Below the pieces are notes generated by a model. It ran no database searches. It was not told where the DNA came from and saw only the letters and a list, made by a program, of their open reading frames with translations. Below are positions 1-7,539 of a stretch of 64,000 nt of DNA, in pieces. Each line of letters opens with the position of its first letter. Within the stretch, counting starts at the first letter, position 1. The translations under genes and the position numbers were made by a program. Source of the DNA: Mariniphaga anaerophila (GTDB lineage: Bacteria; Bacteroidota; Bacteroidia; Bacteroidales; Prolixibacteraceae); contig NZ_FQUM01000002.1 in NCBI RefSeq assembly GCF_900129025.1, positions 434,001 to 498,000 of the forward strand, read 5' to 3'.

Positions 1-1
1 A

Positions 2-367
2 GAACCTTTGCGCGAAAGAAAGTCGGTTGGTGCCGAACAAACCTTTTCTGCCGACCTTTTTCAAATGGAAGAACTGGAGTCGAAAACAGAAGAGATTGCC
101 ACGGTTTTGTGGGAGCGTTACGAGCACACCAAAGCCAAGGCGAAAACCCTCACGTTAAAATACAAGTATGCCGATTTTGAACAACACACCCGGAGCAAAA
201 CTTTTTTGGGCTGGTTTACCACACACGATGAGCTGGTGGCAGAATCGAATGCGTTGCTGCATGCAGAAAAATTTGAAAAAGGAATTCGCCTGCTGGGATT
301 AACGCTTTCCAATTTTCAACACGACGAGGACAGAAGTGAGCCGGTTCAGCTGACCATCGAATTTTAG
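2..367 (+). CDS. dinB: DNA polymerase IV (Y-family), 3' end only
   Basis: C-terminal part of a Y-family translesion DNA polymerase; the gene starts before the window and the open frame runs from base 2. The visible 121 residues match the little-finger (DNA-binding) domain: an RKSVGAEQTF block followed by a DL(F) segment and then a TLKYKYADFEQHTRS strand, which contact the primer-template in this family. The palm domain with catalytic acidic residues is outside the window. The frame ends in a short hydrophobic LTIEF tail; a typical beta-clamp-binding motif is not obvious there. No terminator is seen in the 160 bases that follow. Confidence 0.85.
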   Translation, partial: EPLRERKSVGAEQTFSADLFQMEELESKTEEIATVLWERYEHTKAKAKTLTLKYKYADFEQHTRSKTFLGWFTTHDELVAESNALLHAEKFEKGIRLLGLTLSNFQHDEDRSEPVQLTIEF

Positions 368-514
368 CAGTTGATTTGCAAAATTTATTGAAACGTGAAA
401 ATTGCACCCCGAAAACGAAATATGTTTTAATTTGTTTGAAGAAATTAATTGTTAAGCATATTTTTAATGAGAATAAATTTGATCTGTTCTCATGAATTCC
501 CTAAGTCAAAAAAA

Positions 515-522
515 TAATTTTG
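515..522 (+). promoter_or_regulatory. Bacteroidota -7 promoter box just before the hydrolase
   Basis: TAATTTTG fits the Bacteroidota -7 consensus TAnnTTTG exactly. It ends only 4 bases before the ATG at 527, so if used, transcription would begin at or next to the start codon and give a leaderless or nearly leaderless mRNA. No good -33 TTTG is seen at the usual spacing. Confidence 0.4.
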
Positions 523-526
523 CAGC

Positions 527-1534
527 ATGAAAAAATTAAAACGTTTTGTTTTTGTTCTGTTCCTGGTTTTGGTAGCCGGTTATTTTTTAGGTCCCAAACC
601 CCCCAAGCCGGAATTGGATAAAAATCTTCCTTCGCTGCCCGCCAGCGTACGAACCCTTGATGAGTATATTGAAAGAGAAGAAGCGAAATTTAATATAAAA
701 CCCGACAATGAATCGCGCGTTGTCTGGGCAAACGATTCATTAAAAGAGCGCACCGATTATTGCCTGCTCTACCTGCACGGTTTCTCTGCATCGTGGTACG
801 AAGGCTACCCTGCCAATGTTGATTTTGCCAAACACTTCGGGTTAAATGCTTATTTGCCAAGGCTGGCCTCGCACGGGCTGGAAACAGATGATGCATTGCT
901 GGACATGACTCCGGATAATTTGTGGGAGTCGGCCAAAGAAGCCCTGATGATTGCACGCAGCCTGGGGAAAAAGGTGATAATAATGAGCACTTCTACCGGC
1001 GGAACGCTCAGCTTGCAACTTGCTGCAGATTTTCCTGAATATGTAGATGGGTTGATAATGTTTTCTCCCAATATCCGAATTAATAACAACGCCGCATTTC
1101 TTCTGTCAAAACCCTGGGGGTTGCAAATCGGACGAAAGTCGGAAGGTGGAAAGTACCGGATTACAAGCGAAGATTTCAATTCGAAAGATTGCCAGTACTG
1201 GAATTGCAAATACCGGATGGAAGCTGTGGTTTATTTGCAGCAGTTGGTTGATGCCACCATGAAAAAGGAAACCTTTAGAAATGTAACGGCGCCGGTTTTT
1301 CTGGGTTATTATTACAAAGACGAGCAGCATCAGGACGAAACCGTAAAAGTAAGCGCCATGCTAAAAATGTATAACCTGCTGGGGACTTCTCCCGACAGAA
1401 AAATGAAGGTGGCATTTCCCGACGCCGGAGAGCATGTTATTGCCTGCGAATTGACTTCTGGCTCAGTAGATGAAGTAATTCGGGAGACAATTCGGTTTGG
1501 AGAAAATGTTCTGGGGTTAGAACCCGTTAAGTGA
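527..1534 (+). CDS. exported alpha/beta hydrolase
   Basis: Predicted serine hydrolase of the alpha/beta fold, 335 residues, with an N-terminal hydrophobic helix (about residues 7-22) that is a signal peptide or membrane anchor, so it probably acts in the periplasm or at the inner membrane. An HGF oxyanion segment is at 84-86, and the nucleophile elbow reads STSTG with Ser156 as candidate nucleophile. The usual first Gly of GxSxG is Ser here. His303 (in GEHV) is the likely catalytic histidine; the Asp is probably in the YYKDEQHQD segment near 265. Substrate unknown; lipase/esterase or serine aminopeptidase-like. The 3' end overlaps the convergent pgl gene by 8 bases, and no terminator separates them. 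Confidence 0.75.
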   Translation: MKKLKRFVFVLFLVLVAGYFLGPKPPKPELDKNLPSLPASVRTLDEYIEREEAKFNIKPDNESRVVWANDSLKERTDYCLLYLHGFSASWYEGYPANVDFAKHFGLNAYLPRLASHGLETDDALLDMTPDNLWESAKEALMIARSLGKKVIIMSTSTGGTLSLQLAADFPEYVDGLIMFSPNIRINNNAAFLLSKPWGLQIGRKSEGGKYRITSEDFNSKDCQYWNCKYRMEAVVYLQQLVDATMKKETFRNVTAPVFLGYYYKDEQHQDETVKVSAMLKMYNLLGTSPDRKMKVAFPDAGEHVIACELTSGSVDEVIRETIRFGENVLGLEPVK

Positions 1535-2258
1535 TTTTTGACGCGGCTGGTTCATCTATAAACCAGATGAGCGAACCATTCTGTGGTTCAATGTAGTAGG
1601 CGGGGAGTAATTTCGCTGCCTCGTCATTGTTCATTATTTCAGAAACGCGCATCGCTTTGTTTTCGCCTGTTACCAGAAAAAATATTCGGCTGGCATTGTT
1701 CAGTACTTTCCCTGTAAGCGTAACCCTGTTTTGTCCGCTAGCCGGGTGTTGAGCCACCACACAATTTCTTTTTTCCTCGAAGAGTTCCAATCGGTTCGGA
1801 AAAATTGATGCTGTGTGTCCGTCGTCGCCAAGCCCCAGTATTATTAAGTCGAAAACAGGAACTTCTCCCCGGTGCGTCAGGCTGCTGTCAATTTCTTCGG
1901 CATAACGCTTTGCTTCTTCTTCCGGCGGGTTTTCTCCCTTCACCCGGTGAATGTTTTGAGGAGGAACCGGCACCTGGGTGAACAGAAAGTCGTTTGCCAT
2001 TTTAAAGTTGCTTTCTTCACTGGTTGGCGGAACGCAACGTTCGTCTCCCCACCAAAAATGGATGCGATCCCACGGAATTGTGTCCTTATGTTTTTTCTCC
2101 AGAATTTTAAACAGTTTTTTTGGCGTATTTCCTCCCGAAAGAGCAATATCAAAACGTTGTTGCGGCGAGTCTTGCGTAAGTTTCAGAATTTCGCGCGCCA
2201 CAGCTTTGCACACCTTTTTGGGTTTCGGATAAATTTTTACCTCTGTTGAAGCTGTCAT
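1527..2258 (-). CDS. pgl: 6-phosphogluconolactonase
   Basis: Hydrolyses 6-phosphogluconolactone to 6-phosphogluconate, step two of the oxidative pentose phosphate pathway, in the cytoplasm. The 243-residue length is normal for the DevB/SOL family. Family signatures are visible: SGGNTP at 41-46 (phosphate-binding loop) and GDERCVPP at 71-78, plus a GLGDDGHTAS segment carrying the catalytic His. It lies 43 bases downstream of zwf on the same strand and is the last gene of the gldD-PPTase-zwf-pgl run. No 6-phosphogluconate dehydrogenase gene follows, so the third pathway enzyme must be elsewhere. The 3' end overlaps the convergent hydrolase gene. Confidence 0.93.
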   Translation of the reverse strand: MTASTEVKIYPKPKKVCKAVAREILKLTQDSPQQRFDIALSGGNTPKKLFKILEKKHKDTIPWDRIHFWWGDERCVPPTSEESNFKMANDFLFTQVPVPPQNIHRVKGENPPEEEAKRYAEEIDSSLTHRGEVPVFDLIILGLGDDGHTASIFPNRLELFEEKRNCVVAQHPASGQNRVTLTGKVLNNASRIFFLVTGENKAMRVSEIMNNDEAAKLLPAYYIEPQNGSLIWFIDEPAASKIT

Positions 2259-2301
2259 AATTTTAGAATTTGGTAGCTAAATATATGATATTTATTTGTT
2301 T

Positions 2302-3801
2302 TTACAATTCGCAGTAGGTGCCATCGTTCGACAGGTTTTTGCAAGGATATCGCCATTGTCCGTTATTAATTAATTTGTCTGAACTCTCTGGTCCCCAAGT
2401 TCCTGCCGGATATCCGAAAACCGGAATGTCCGGATTGAATTCCCACGCGTTTAAAATAGGCTGAACAAATTTCCAGGCTTCTTCCACGGCATCGCCTCTC
2501 GAATAGAGTGTCGCATCGCCCTGCATGCAGTCCAGTAAAAGGCGTTCGTAGGCCGACGGCAGACGAACTTCGGCCATATCCGAATAGTGGAAATCCATGT
2601 TTACCGTTTGCACCTGGAATCCGGCGCCCGGTGTTTTCATCCTGAATTTTAGCAAAACGCCCTCGTCTGGCTGAATACGGATAACCAGTTGATTGTTTTC
2701 TGCCCCGGGAATTCCAACCTGGTTGAACAAGTGATGCGGTACCTGTTTAAAATGAATTACAACTTCTGTTACCCGCGCCGGAAGTTTTTTGCCTGTTCTG
2801 ATGAAAAACGGCACGCCGCCCCAGCGCCAGTTGTCAATAAAAAATTTCATGGCCACAAAAGTTTCGGTGCGCGAGTTCTGATCAACTCCGGGCTCTTCGC
2901 GGTAGCCTTTTACTTTTTCGCCTTTTATGGTAGAAGAGGTGTACTGTCCCCTGATTACAAATTCGCACACCTGGTTTTCTTTGATGGGACGTAACGACTG
3001 AAAAACTTTTACAATTTCGTTTCGGATAGCATCGGCTTCAATAACAACAGGAGGTTCCATCGCCACAAAACCAACCAGTTGAAGCAGGTGGTTCTGAAGC
3101 ATGTCGCGCAAAGCACCTGAATGATCGTAGTAACCTCCGCGGCTTTCCACCCCAAGGCTTTCGGCCGATGTAACTTCCACCCTTTCAATGAAATTTCGAT
3201 TCCAGAGCGGTTCGAAAATTCCATTTCCAAAGCGTGTTACCAACATATTTTGTACGCTCTCTTTTCCGAGGTAATGATCGATTCGGTAAACCTGGTTTTC
3301 GTTGAAAAAACTGAGCAGGTCGATATTTAATTGTTGAGCCGATTTTAAATCGGTGCCAAAAGGTTTTTCTACAATCAGGCGCCGGAAGTATTTTTCGGAT
3401 TTGCTGAGTCCTTTTTCTGCCAGGTTTTTCGCAATAATTTCGTAAACCGATGGCGGAGTAGAAAGGTAGAAAATGTAGTTGGGTGTGATGTTTTTCTTTT
3501 TCTCTAAATCTTCGAGCCTGTCTTTTAGTTTTTTGTAATCCAGTTGCTCTGTGGGCGATACTGATTCGTAAAACAACAGTTTTTTGAAGTTCTCTGCATC
3601 CTGATCTGCAGGCAAAAACTCTCCTGCTTTTTCTCTGAATTCATCATCTGACAACCGGGTGCGCGAAGCTCCCAAAACTGCGAAGTTTTCAGGAATTAAT
3701 CCTTGCCGGAATAAATCGAAAAGGGCAGGTACAAGTTTGCGTTTTGTTAAATCGCCCGATGCCCCAAATATGACTAAAATATGGCTTTTTGGTTTTTTCA
3801 T
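2302..3801 (-). CDS. zwf: glucose-6-phosphate 1-dehydrogenase
   Basis: Oxidises glucose 6-phosphate to 6-phosphogluconolactone with reduction of NAD(P)+. The 499 residues match the bacterial family length. The Rossmann motif GASGDLTKRKL is at 13-23, EKPFG at 145-149 and the substrate-site signature RIDHYLGKE at 173-181. The ATG overlaps the TGA stop of the upstream phosphopantetheinyl transferase gene (ATGA), implying translational coupling; pgl follows after 43 bases. Transcription probably starts upstream of gldD. The coupling to a cofactor-transferase and a gliding lipoprotein gene is unusual and may reflect chromosomal packing more than shared function. Confidence 0.95.
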   Translation of the reverse strand: MKKPKSHILVIFGASGDLTKRKLVPALFDLFRQGLIPENFAVLGASRTRLSDDEFREKAGEFLPADQDAENFKKLLFYESVSPTEQLDYKKLKDRLEDLEKKKNITPNYIFYLSTPPSVYEIIAKNLAEKGLSKSEKYFRRLIVEKPFGTDLKSAQQLNIDLLSFFNENQVYRIDHYLGKESVQNMLVTRFGNGIFEPLWNRNFIERVEVTSAESLGVESRGGYYDHSGALRDMLQNHLLQLVGFVAMEPPVVIEADAIRNEIVKVFQSLRPIKENQVCEFVIRGQYTSSTIKGEKVKGYREEPGVDQNSRTETFVAMKFFIDNWRWGGVPFFIRTGKKLPARVTEVVIHFKQVPHHLFNQVGIPGAENNQLVIRIQPDEGVLLKFRMKTPGAGFQVQTVNMDFHYSDMAEVRLPSAYERLLLDCMQGDATLYSRGDAVEEAWKFVQPILNAWEFNPDIPVFGYPAGTWGPESSDKLINNGQWRYPCKNLSNDGTYCEL

Positions 3802-4448
3802 TTTTCAATTTTTTCTTTTTCAACACAATAAACAACCACATTGTTTTCTAAAAAAATATAAGTGAAAGTTAAATCTGTATATGGTTTTGTCTTTTGCAGT
3901 TCTCCGGTAAATTTTCCTTTATTAGGTGTCGAATTAACCGGATGAACAATAATTTGCGTTTTGAATTCAATCTCAGGTGTTTTCGAAAATTTAAAAGCAG
4001 CCTCTTTTGCACACCAATAAATAATTCGCAACAGGTCGGGGTTTTCCGATGCTTCAATATTTTGCTGCTCTTGTTCTGACAGAAAGCGGTTGGCCACCTG
4101 CTCTGTTTTTCGAAAAATATTTTCCGTGTCAACCCCGATGTTTTTATCAGACAGTACAACCACTGCCAAATCAGCAGAATGCGAAATGCTAATATTTACT
4201 AACCCGTCTTGTAATTCCGGTCTTCCGCTGGCGTTGTATGTAATCTCGGTCTTTTCGCCAAGCATTTCGTTCAACAGTAACCGTACAGCAAGGTATTCTC
4301 TTTTCCTTTTTTCGTGTTTAAGCCTCTGGAATTCTTCTTTCTCGTTTTTCGAAAATCGAAAACTGTTCAAAAGCTCGTCATCTGATTCCTTAAACTTCCA
4401 GATTCCAAGCTTTCCCTCGTCAATATCGAAAATATTAATAGCGGACAT
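3798..4448 (-). CDS. 4'-phosphopantetheinyl transferase (Sfp/AcpT type)
   Basis: Transfers the 4'-phosphopantetheine arm from CoA to a conserved Ser of carrier proteins. The core motifs of the superfamily are present: an ISISHS segment, IGVDTENI (Mg2+-binding Asp and Glu) and WCAKEAAFK. About 216 residues, in the Sfp/HetI size class rather than the short AcpS class. The start chosen (ATG ending the TAATG overlap with the gldD stop) gives a 1-base overlap; an ATG nine bases upstream is also in frame. The stop overlaps the zwf start as ATGA. It may serve fatty-acid ACP or a secondary-metabolite or aryl-polyene carrier protein; the sequence does not decide. Confidence 0.85.
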   Translation of the reverse strand: MSAINIFDIDEGKLGIWKFKESDDELLNSFRFSKNEKEEFQRLKHEKRKREYLAVRLLLNEMLGEKTEITYNASGRPELQDGLVNISISHSADLAVVVLSDKNIGVDTENIFRKTEQVANRFLSEQEQQNIEASENPDLLRIIYWCAKEAAFKFSKTPEIEFKTQIIVHPVNSTPNKGKFTGELQKTKPYTDLTFTYIFLENNVVVYCVEKEKIEK

Positions 4449-5035
4449 TATTTCCATTTTGTGGTTTCGATAAGGCGAATAACGTCGTGTTCCAGAAATC
4501 GAATTACCGGTTTTAGTGAGTCAATGTCGGGTGTTGCTCTGATGTAGAGTGCCCCACGTAAAAAGTGTTGTGTACTGTCGGTCAGGAAAAATTGCATGGG
4601 AGATGCAGCATTTCCTTCGATGCGGTAAACCGTTCCGAAGACTTTATTTTGAGGATTTTCGTAGATGCTTTCTTCTATTGCATTGGCTTTTATGGAATGT
4701 TTGTAGGCCAGCTCGCGGGTTTCTTCCATGAATTTGGCCAGCAATTCCCGTGGCGATTTCTGGTTGTCTTGCAGGTTATAATACGAAATATGCACTGCCG
4801 CTTTGTTTGCTGGAAATTCGAGGTTGATCCACGACGGATGCTCCGGGTTCTGCCTATCCGGAGATATTCTAGTGTAGTCGGCAACCTCAAACTGATAAGG
4901 ATACTCACCGGAAAGAGAATGGTATTCCTTCGCAGGCAAATCGATGCGGAAAAATCCGCGCGGCCTGGGTGTGTGTTTCTCTTTGCACCCGGCAACCAGA
5001 AGAACAACAATAAAAGTAAGCAGCTTGTAATTCAT
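4448..5035 (-). CDS. gldD: gliding motility lipoprotein GldD
   Basis: Homologue of GldD, a lipoprotein needed for gliding and type IX secretion in Flavobacterium. The N-terminus is a lipoprotein signal peptide: hydrophobic LLTFIVVLLVAG followed by Cys (lipobox VAGC), then the characteristic PRPRGFFRIDLP segment of GldD. An in-frame ATG lies upstream at 5062, but a -7 box at 5060-5067 overlaps it, so translation should start at 5035, which also places the signal peptide at the N-terminus (195 residues). gldE, normally directly upstream in Flavobacterium, is missing here. The PPTase gene overlaps its stop codon. Gliding itself is not proven; GldD homologues also occur in non-gliding relatives. 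Confidence 0.85.
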   Translation of the reverse strand: MNYKLLTFIVVLLVAGCKEKHTPRPRGFFRIDLPAKEYHSLSGEYPYQFEVADYTRISPDRQNPEHPSWINLEFPANKAAVHISYYNLQDNQKSPRELLAKFMEETRELAYKHSIKANAIEESIYENPQNKVFGTVYRIEGNAASPMQFFLTDSTQHFLRGALYIRATPDIDSLKPVIRFLEHDVIRLIETTKWK

Positions 5036-5059
5036 ATTTTGTATTGCCTTATTACAACG

Positions 5060-5067
5060 CAAAAATA
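5060..5067 (-). promoter_or_regulatory. -7 promoter box for the gldD-pgl run
   Basis: On the minus strand this reads TATTTTTG, an exact TAnnTTTG match, about 25 bases before the gldD ATG at 5035. A terminator for ssb lies upstream at 5267-5299, so this box is the best candidate for initiating gldD-PPTase-zwf-pgl transcription. No convincing -33 TTTG at the normal distance. Confidence 0.5.
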
Positions 5068-5266
5068 AGGGCTTTATTGAATATTGGCAGTACCAGAAGT
5101 GGATAATTTGAATAAAGGAGGTGCCGCCGCCTGTCGGGAATATGGTTTTTTTAGAAAGATGCCGATTGTCGAATTTGTATCTGTCTGCTCTGGAAAGTAC
5201 CTGCCGGTTATGAAAAGACGGTTGTTTTCAGTGCAACGAACGCGGGATAACTTAACACAGGCGAAC

Positions 5267-5299
5267 AAAAAAAATCACCAACCGATACGCAGCTGGTGA
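5267..5299 (-). terminator. rho-independent terminator of ssb
   Basis: Minus strand: TCACCA and TGGTGA arms (5294-5299 and 5275-5280) around a 13-base loop, followed by eight T (5267-5274). It starts 36 bases after the ssb stop codon and separates mutY-ssb from gldD. Confidence 0.6.
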
Positions 5300-5334
5300 A
5301 CTTTTTAATAAGATTCTGTTACGCCGTATCTCAG

Positions 5335-5793
5335 TTAGAACGGCAAATCATCGTCGTCTGCCGGCTCTGCAATGTCCGGTTCACCTGCGCTTTGAAATCC
5401 AGATGGTTCTGATTGCGGGGTGTTGTACGACGATGACTTTTGACTATCGCCTTGTTGATTGTCGGTGCGTGAGCCCAGTAACTGCAAAACGTCGGCAACT
5501 ATTTCTGTAGTGTAGCGTTTGTTGCCGTCTTTGTCGTCCCACGACCTGGTTTTTATTTTTCCTTCGATGTATAACTGCCGGCCTTTATTAACGTAGCGTT
5601 CGGTAACTTCGGCAAGGCCACGCCATGCTACAATGTTGTGCCATTCGGTTGTAGACACTTTGTCGCCGTTTTTTGCGGTGTAGCTTTCCGAGGTAGCCAG
5701 GGGAAAACTTGCAACAGCAACTCCTGAGTCTAAATGCCTGATTTCAGGGTCTTTTCCTACATTTCCTACTAAAATAACTTTGTTTACTGCCAT
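5335..5793 (-). CDS. ssb: single-stranded DNA-binding protein
   Basis: Binds single-stranded DNA in replication, repair and recombination. The 152-residue protein has the OB fold at about 1-105 (MAVNKVILVGNVGKDPEIR start, GRQLYIEGKIKTRSWDDKDG strand pair), a short low-complexity linker, and the acidic tip DDDLPF that docks partner proteins such as PriA or exonuclease I. It follows mutY by 73 bases on the same strand, the usual mutY-ssb order in Bacteroidota. A hairpin terminator follows. Confidence 0.96.
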   Translation of the reverse strand: MAVNKVILVGNVGKDPEIRHLDSGVAVASFPLATSESYTAKNGDKVSTTEWHNIVAWRGLAEVTERYVNKGRQLYIEGKIKTRSWDDKDGNKRYTTEIVADVLQLLGSRTDNQQGDSQKSSSYNTPQSEPSGFQSAGEPDIAEPADDDDLPF

Positions 5794-5866
5794 TTTCTTA
5801 ATTTTTTAGGTTAACCTTTTTTTAAAATACGAATTTAAATTCAGGATTCCTTCTTTTTGATTGATT

Positions 5867-6919
5867 TTATAGCCATTCGGTTTGTTTTATCAAGTTCTCA
5901 ACAAGCCGAGGTACCGCAAAGGTATGAATATCTTTTGTTGAAATTTGGACAAACCTGTCATTTCGTTGATAACTTTTGTCCAGTTCTATATGAATTAACC
6001 GGGCATAAATTACCTGGTGGCTGAGTATATGTTTTTGAGTAGCCGATATGGATTTTATTTTGAAAGGCTGCCCGTTAAGAAAATCCGGTTCGAGATGAAT
6101 TAGTTCTTCCTCAGGTAGTTGCTTGCTTTTTTCAATCAGTGGAAATTGGTAGAGGTTTTTCCAGATGTCGTTTTCAGTGCGCTTTTCCAGCCATGTGTCA
6201 TCTCCTTTTTCCATTAAATAATAGTAGAAAAAACGTTCTCGCTGTTTTGTTTTTTTTGTTTTTACAGGAAGCTCGGCTACCTTTTTGTTTTCGGCTGCAA
6301 AGCACGATGCTACAACCGGACAGGCGGCACAGTTGGGCGACTTCGGAACACATTGCAATGCCCCGAATTCCATAAGTGCCTGATTGTGGAATCCCGGATT
6401 TTTGTCGGGTATTAACTCTTTTGCAACCGATGCAAAAACGTTCTTCCCCTTGGTTGAATCTGTTGCATTTGAAATGCCAAAATACCTGGCCAGTACCCGG
6501 TAAATGTTGCCGTCAATTGCAGGGTAGGGGAGTCCGAAAGCAATAGAAGCAATGGCTGCAGCAGTATACGGGCCAACGCCCTTTAATTTTATGATATTCT
6601 GGTAATTATTTGGAAATACACCACCATAATTCTTGATGATAGTTTTTGCTGTTTCGTGCATGTTGCGTGCCCGAGAGTAGTATCCAAGTCCCTGCCATAA
6701 TTTTAGTATTTCGTCTTCGTTTGCATTTGCCAGGTCAGATACCGTAGGAAACCTTTTTATGAACTTATGGTAATAAGACATTCCCTGATCAACCCTTGTT
6801 TGTTGAAGGATAATTTCAGATATCCAGATTTTGTATGGGTCGTTAGTTTCCCTCCAAGGCAGTTGACGACAGTTTTTTGTATACCATATATATATAGATT
6901 CTATAAAGTCATTCATCAT
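5867..6919 (-). CDS. mutY: A/G-specific adenine DNA glycosylase
   Basis: Removes adenine mispaired with 8-oxoguanine. Catalytic Glu35 (SEIILQQTRV) and Asp136 (AIDGNIYRV) are present, with the helix-hairpin-helix motif LKGVGPYTAAAIA at 112-124. The iron-sulfur cluster ligands are Cys190, Cys197, Cys200 and Cys206 (CX6CX2CX5C). The C-terminal third is the NUDIX-like 8-oxoG recognition domain, ending near residue 350. The start MMND has two adjacent ATG codons; either is possible. It is divergent from the HU gene across a 124-base region. Confidence 0.95.
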   Translation of the reverse strand: MMNDFIESIYIWYTKNCRQLPWRETNDPYKIWISEIILQQTRVDQGMSYYHKFIKRFPTVSDLANANEDEILKLWQGLGYYSRARNMHETAKTIIKNYGGVFPNNYQNIIKLKGVGPYTAAAIASIAFGLPYPAIDGNIYRVLARYFGISNATDSTKGKNVFASVAKELIPDKNPGFHNQALMEFGALQCVPKSPNCAACPVVASCFAAENKKVAELPVKTKKTKQRERFFYYYLMEKGDDTWLEKRTENDIWKNLYQFPLIEKSKQLPEEELIHLEPDFLNGQPFKIKSISATQKHILSHQVIYARLIHIELDKSYQRNDRFVQISTKDIHTFAVPRLVENLIKQTEWL

Positions 6920-6986
6920 TTGTTACCCCCTTTTAAAAAAACAAAAATAATTTATTTGAAAAGCTTTCGGGTTATTAAATTATTTA

Positions 6987-6994
6987 TATTTTTG
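6987..6994 (+). promoter_or_regulatory. -7 promoter box for the HU/small-protein genes
   Basis: TATTTTTG, exact TAnnTTTG, 49 bases before the HU start codon in the mutY/HU divergent region. A TTTG at 6955-6958 is too far (28 bases) to be a standard -33 box. Confidence 0.45.
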
Positions 6995-7043
6995 CAGACC
7001 GTATTAACCCGATTAATTTGTTGATATTTAAATATTTTAAGAC

Positions 7044-7328
7044 ATGACAAAGGCAGATATTGTAAACGAAATCTCTAAAAACACAGGTATTGAAAAGGTA
7101 ACTGTTCAAAAAACAGTTGAAGCCTTTATGGAGACAGTTAAAGATTCGCTGGCCGACGGTAAAAATGTGTACTGTCGTGGTTTTGGTAGCTTTGTAGTAA
7201 AAAGAAGGGCAGAGAAAACAGCGAGGAATATTTCAAAAAATACCACTATTATTATCCCGGCACATAATATACCGTCGTTCAAACCCGCGAAAACATTTGT
7301 GTCGAAAGTTAAAAACAATGTAAAATAA
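7044..7328 (+). CDS. HU/IHF-family DNA-binding protein
   Basis: Small nucleoid protein (94 residues) that bends DNA as a dimer. It has the helical dimerisation half (MTKADIVNEISKNTG), the GFGSF turn and a beta-arm region with a Pro (NIPSFKPAKTF tail). The arm sequence (RRAEKTARNISKNTTI) departs from the RxGRNPQTG form seen in the second HU of this window, resembling IHF-like or divergent HU paralogues. It is followed after 6 bases by the 30-residue basic protein and then rng, an arrangement I associate with Bacteroidota genomes. Confidence 0.9.
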   Translation: MTKADIVNEISKNTGIEKVTVQKTVEAFMETVKDSLADGKNVYCRGFGSFVVKRRAEKTARNISKNTTIIIPAHNIPSFKPAKTFVSKVKNNVK

Positions 7329-7334
7329 TAAATT

Positions 7335-7427
7335 ATGCCAAGCGGAAAGAAGAGAAAAAGACATAAGATGGCAACGCATAAGCGTAAAAAAAGATTACGC
7401 AAGAATCGCCACAAAAAGAAAAAATAA
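7335..7427 (+). CDS. 30-residue basic protein, mS38/COX24-like
   Basis: A tiny open frame of 30 codons (ATG 7335, TAA 7425-7427) whose product is almost entirely Lys, Arg and His, with the pattern KKRKRHKMATHKRKKRLRK. This is the signature of the AURKAIP1/COX24 C-terminal domain (mitochondrial ribosomal protein mS38), found as short stand-alone proteins in Bacteroidota. By homology it should bind ribosomal RNA in the small subunit. It lies 6 bases after the HU gene, supporting co-transcription and expression. At this length automated callers often skip it. Assignment rests on composition and motif recall, not on an alignment. Confidence 0.75.
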   Translation: MPSGKKRKRHKMATHKRKKRLRKNRHKKKK

Positions 7428-7451
7428 TTTTTTAAGATTATTTAGCGAAAT

Positions 7452-7495
7452 CAGATTAAACCTAGGGTATTTACACCTTAGGTTTAGTCTGTTTT
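7452..7495 (+). terminator. hairpin between the small basic protein gene and rng
   Basis: Arms CAGATTAAACCTA (7452-7464) and TAGGTTTAGTCTG (7479-7491), 13 base pairs with one G-T wobble, followed by TTTTATAA. It looks like a terminator for the HU/small-protein unit but ends 45 bases before the rng start and could also sit in an rng leader. Confidence 0.55.
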
Positions 7496-7539
7496 ATAAC
7501 AGTGTATTTAATTAATTTAACAGTATTAAAATTTAGGTT

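Noticed and set aside
5036-5062. Upstream in-frame ATG of gldD
   Set aside because: It overlaps the likely promoter -7 box; the internal ATG gives a proper lipoprotein signal peptide.
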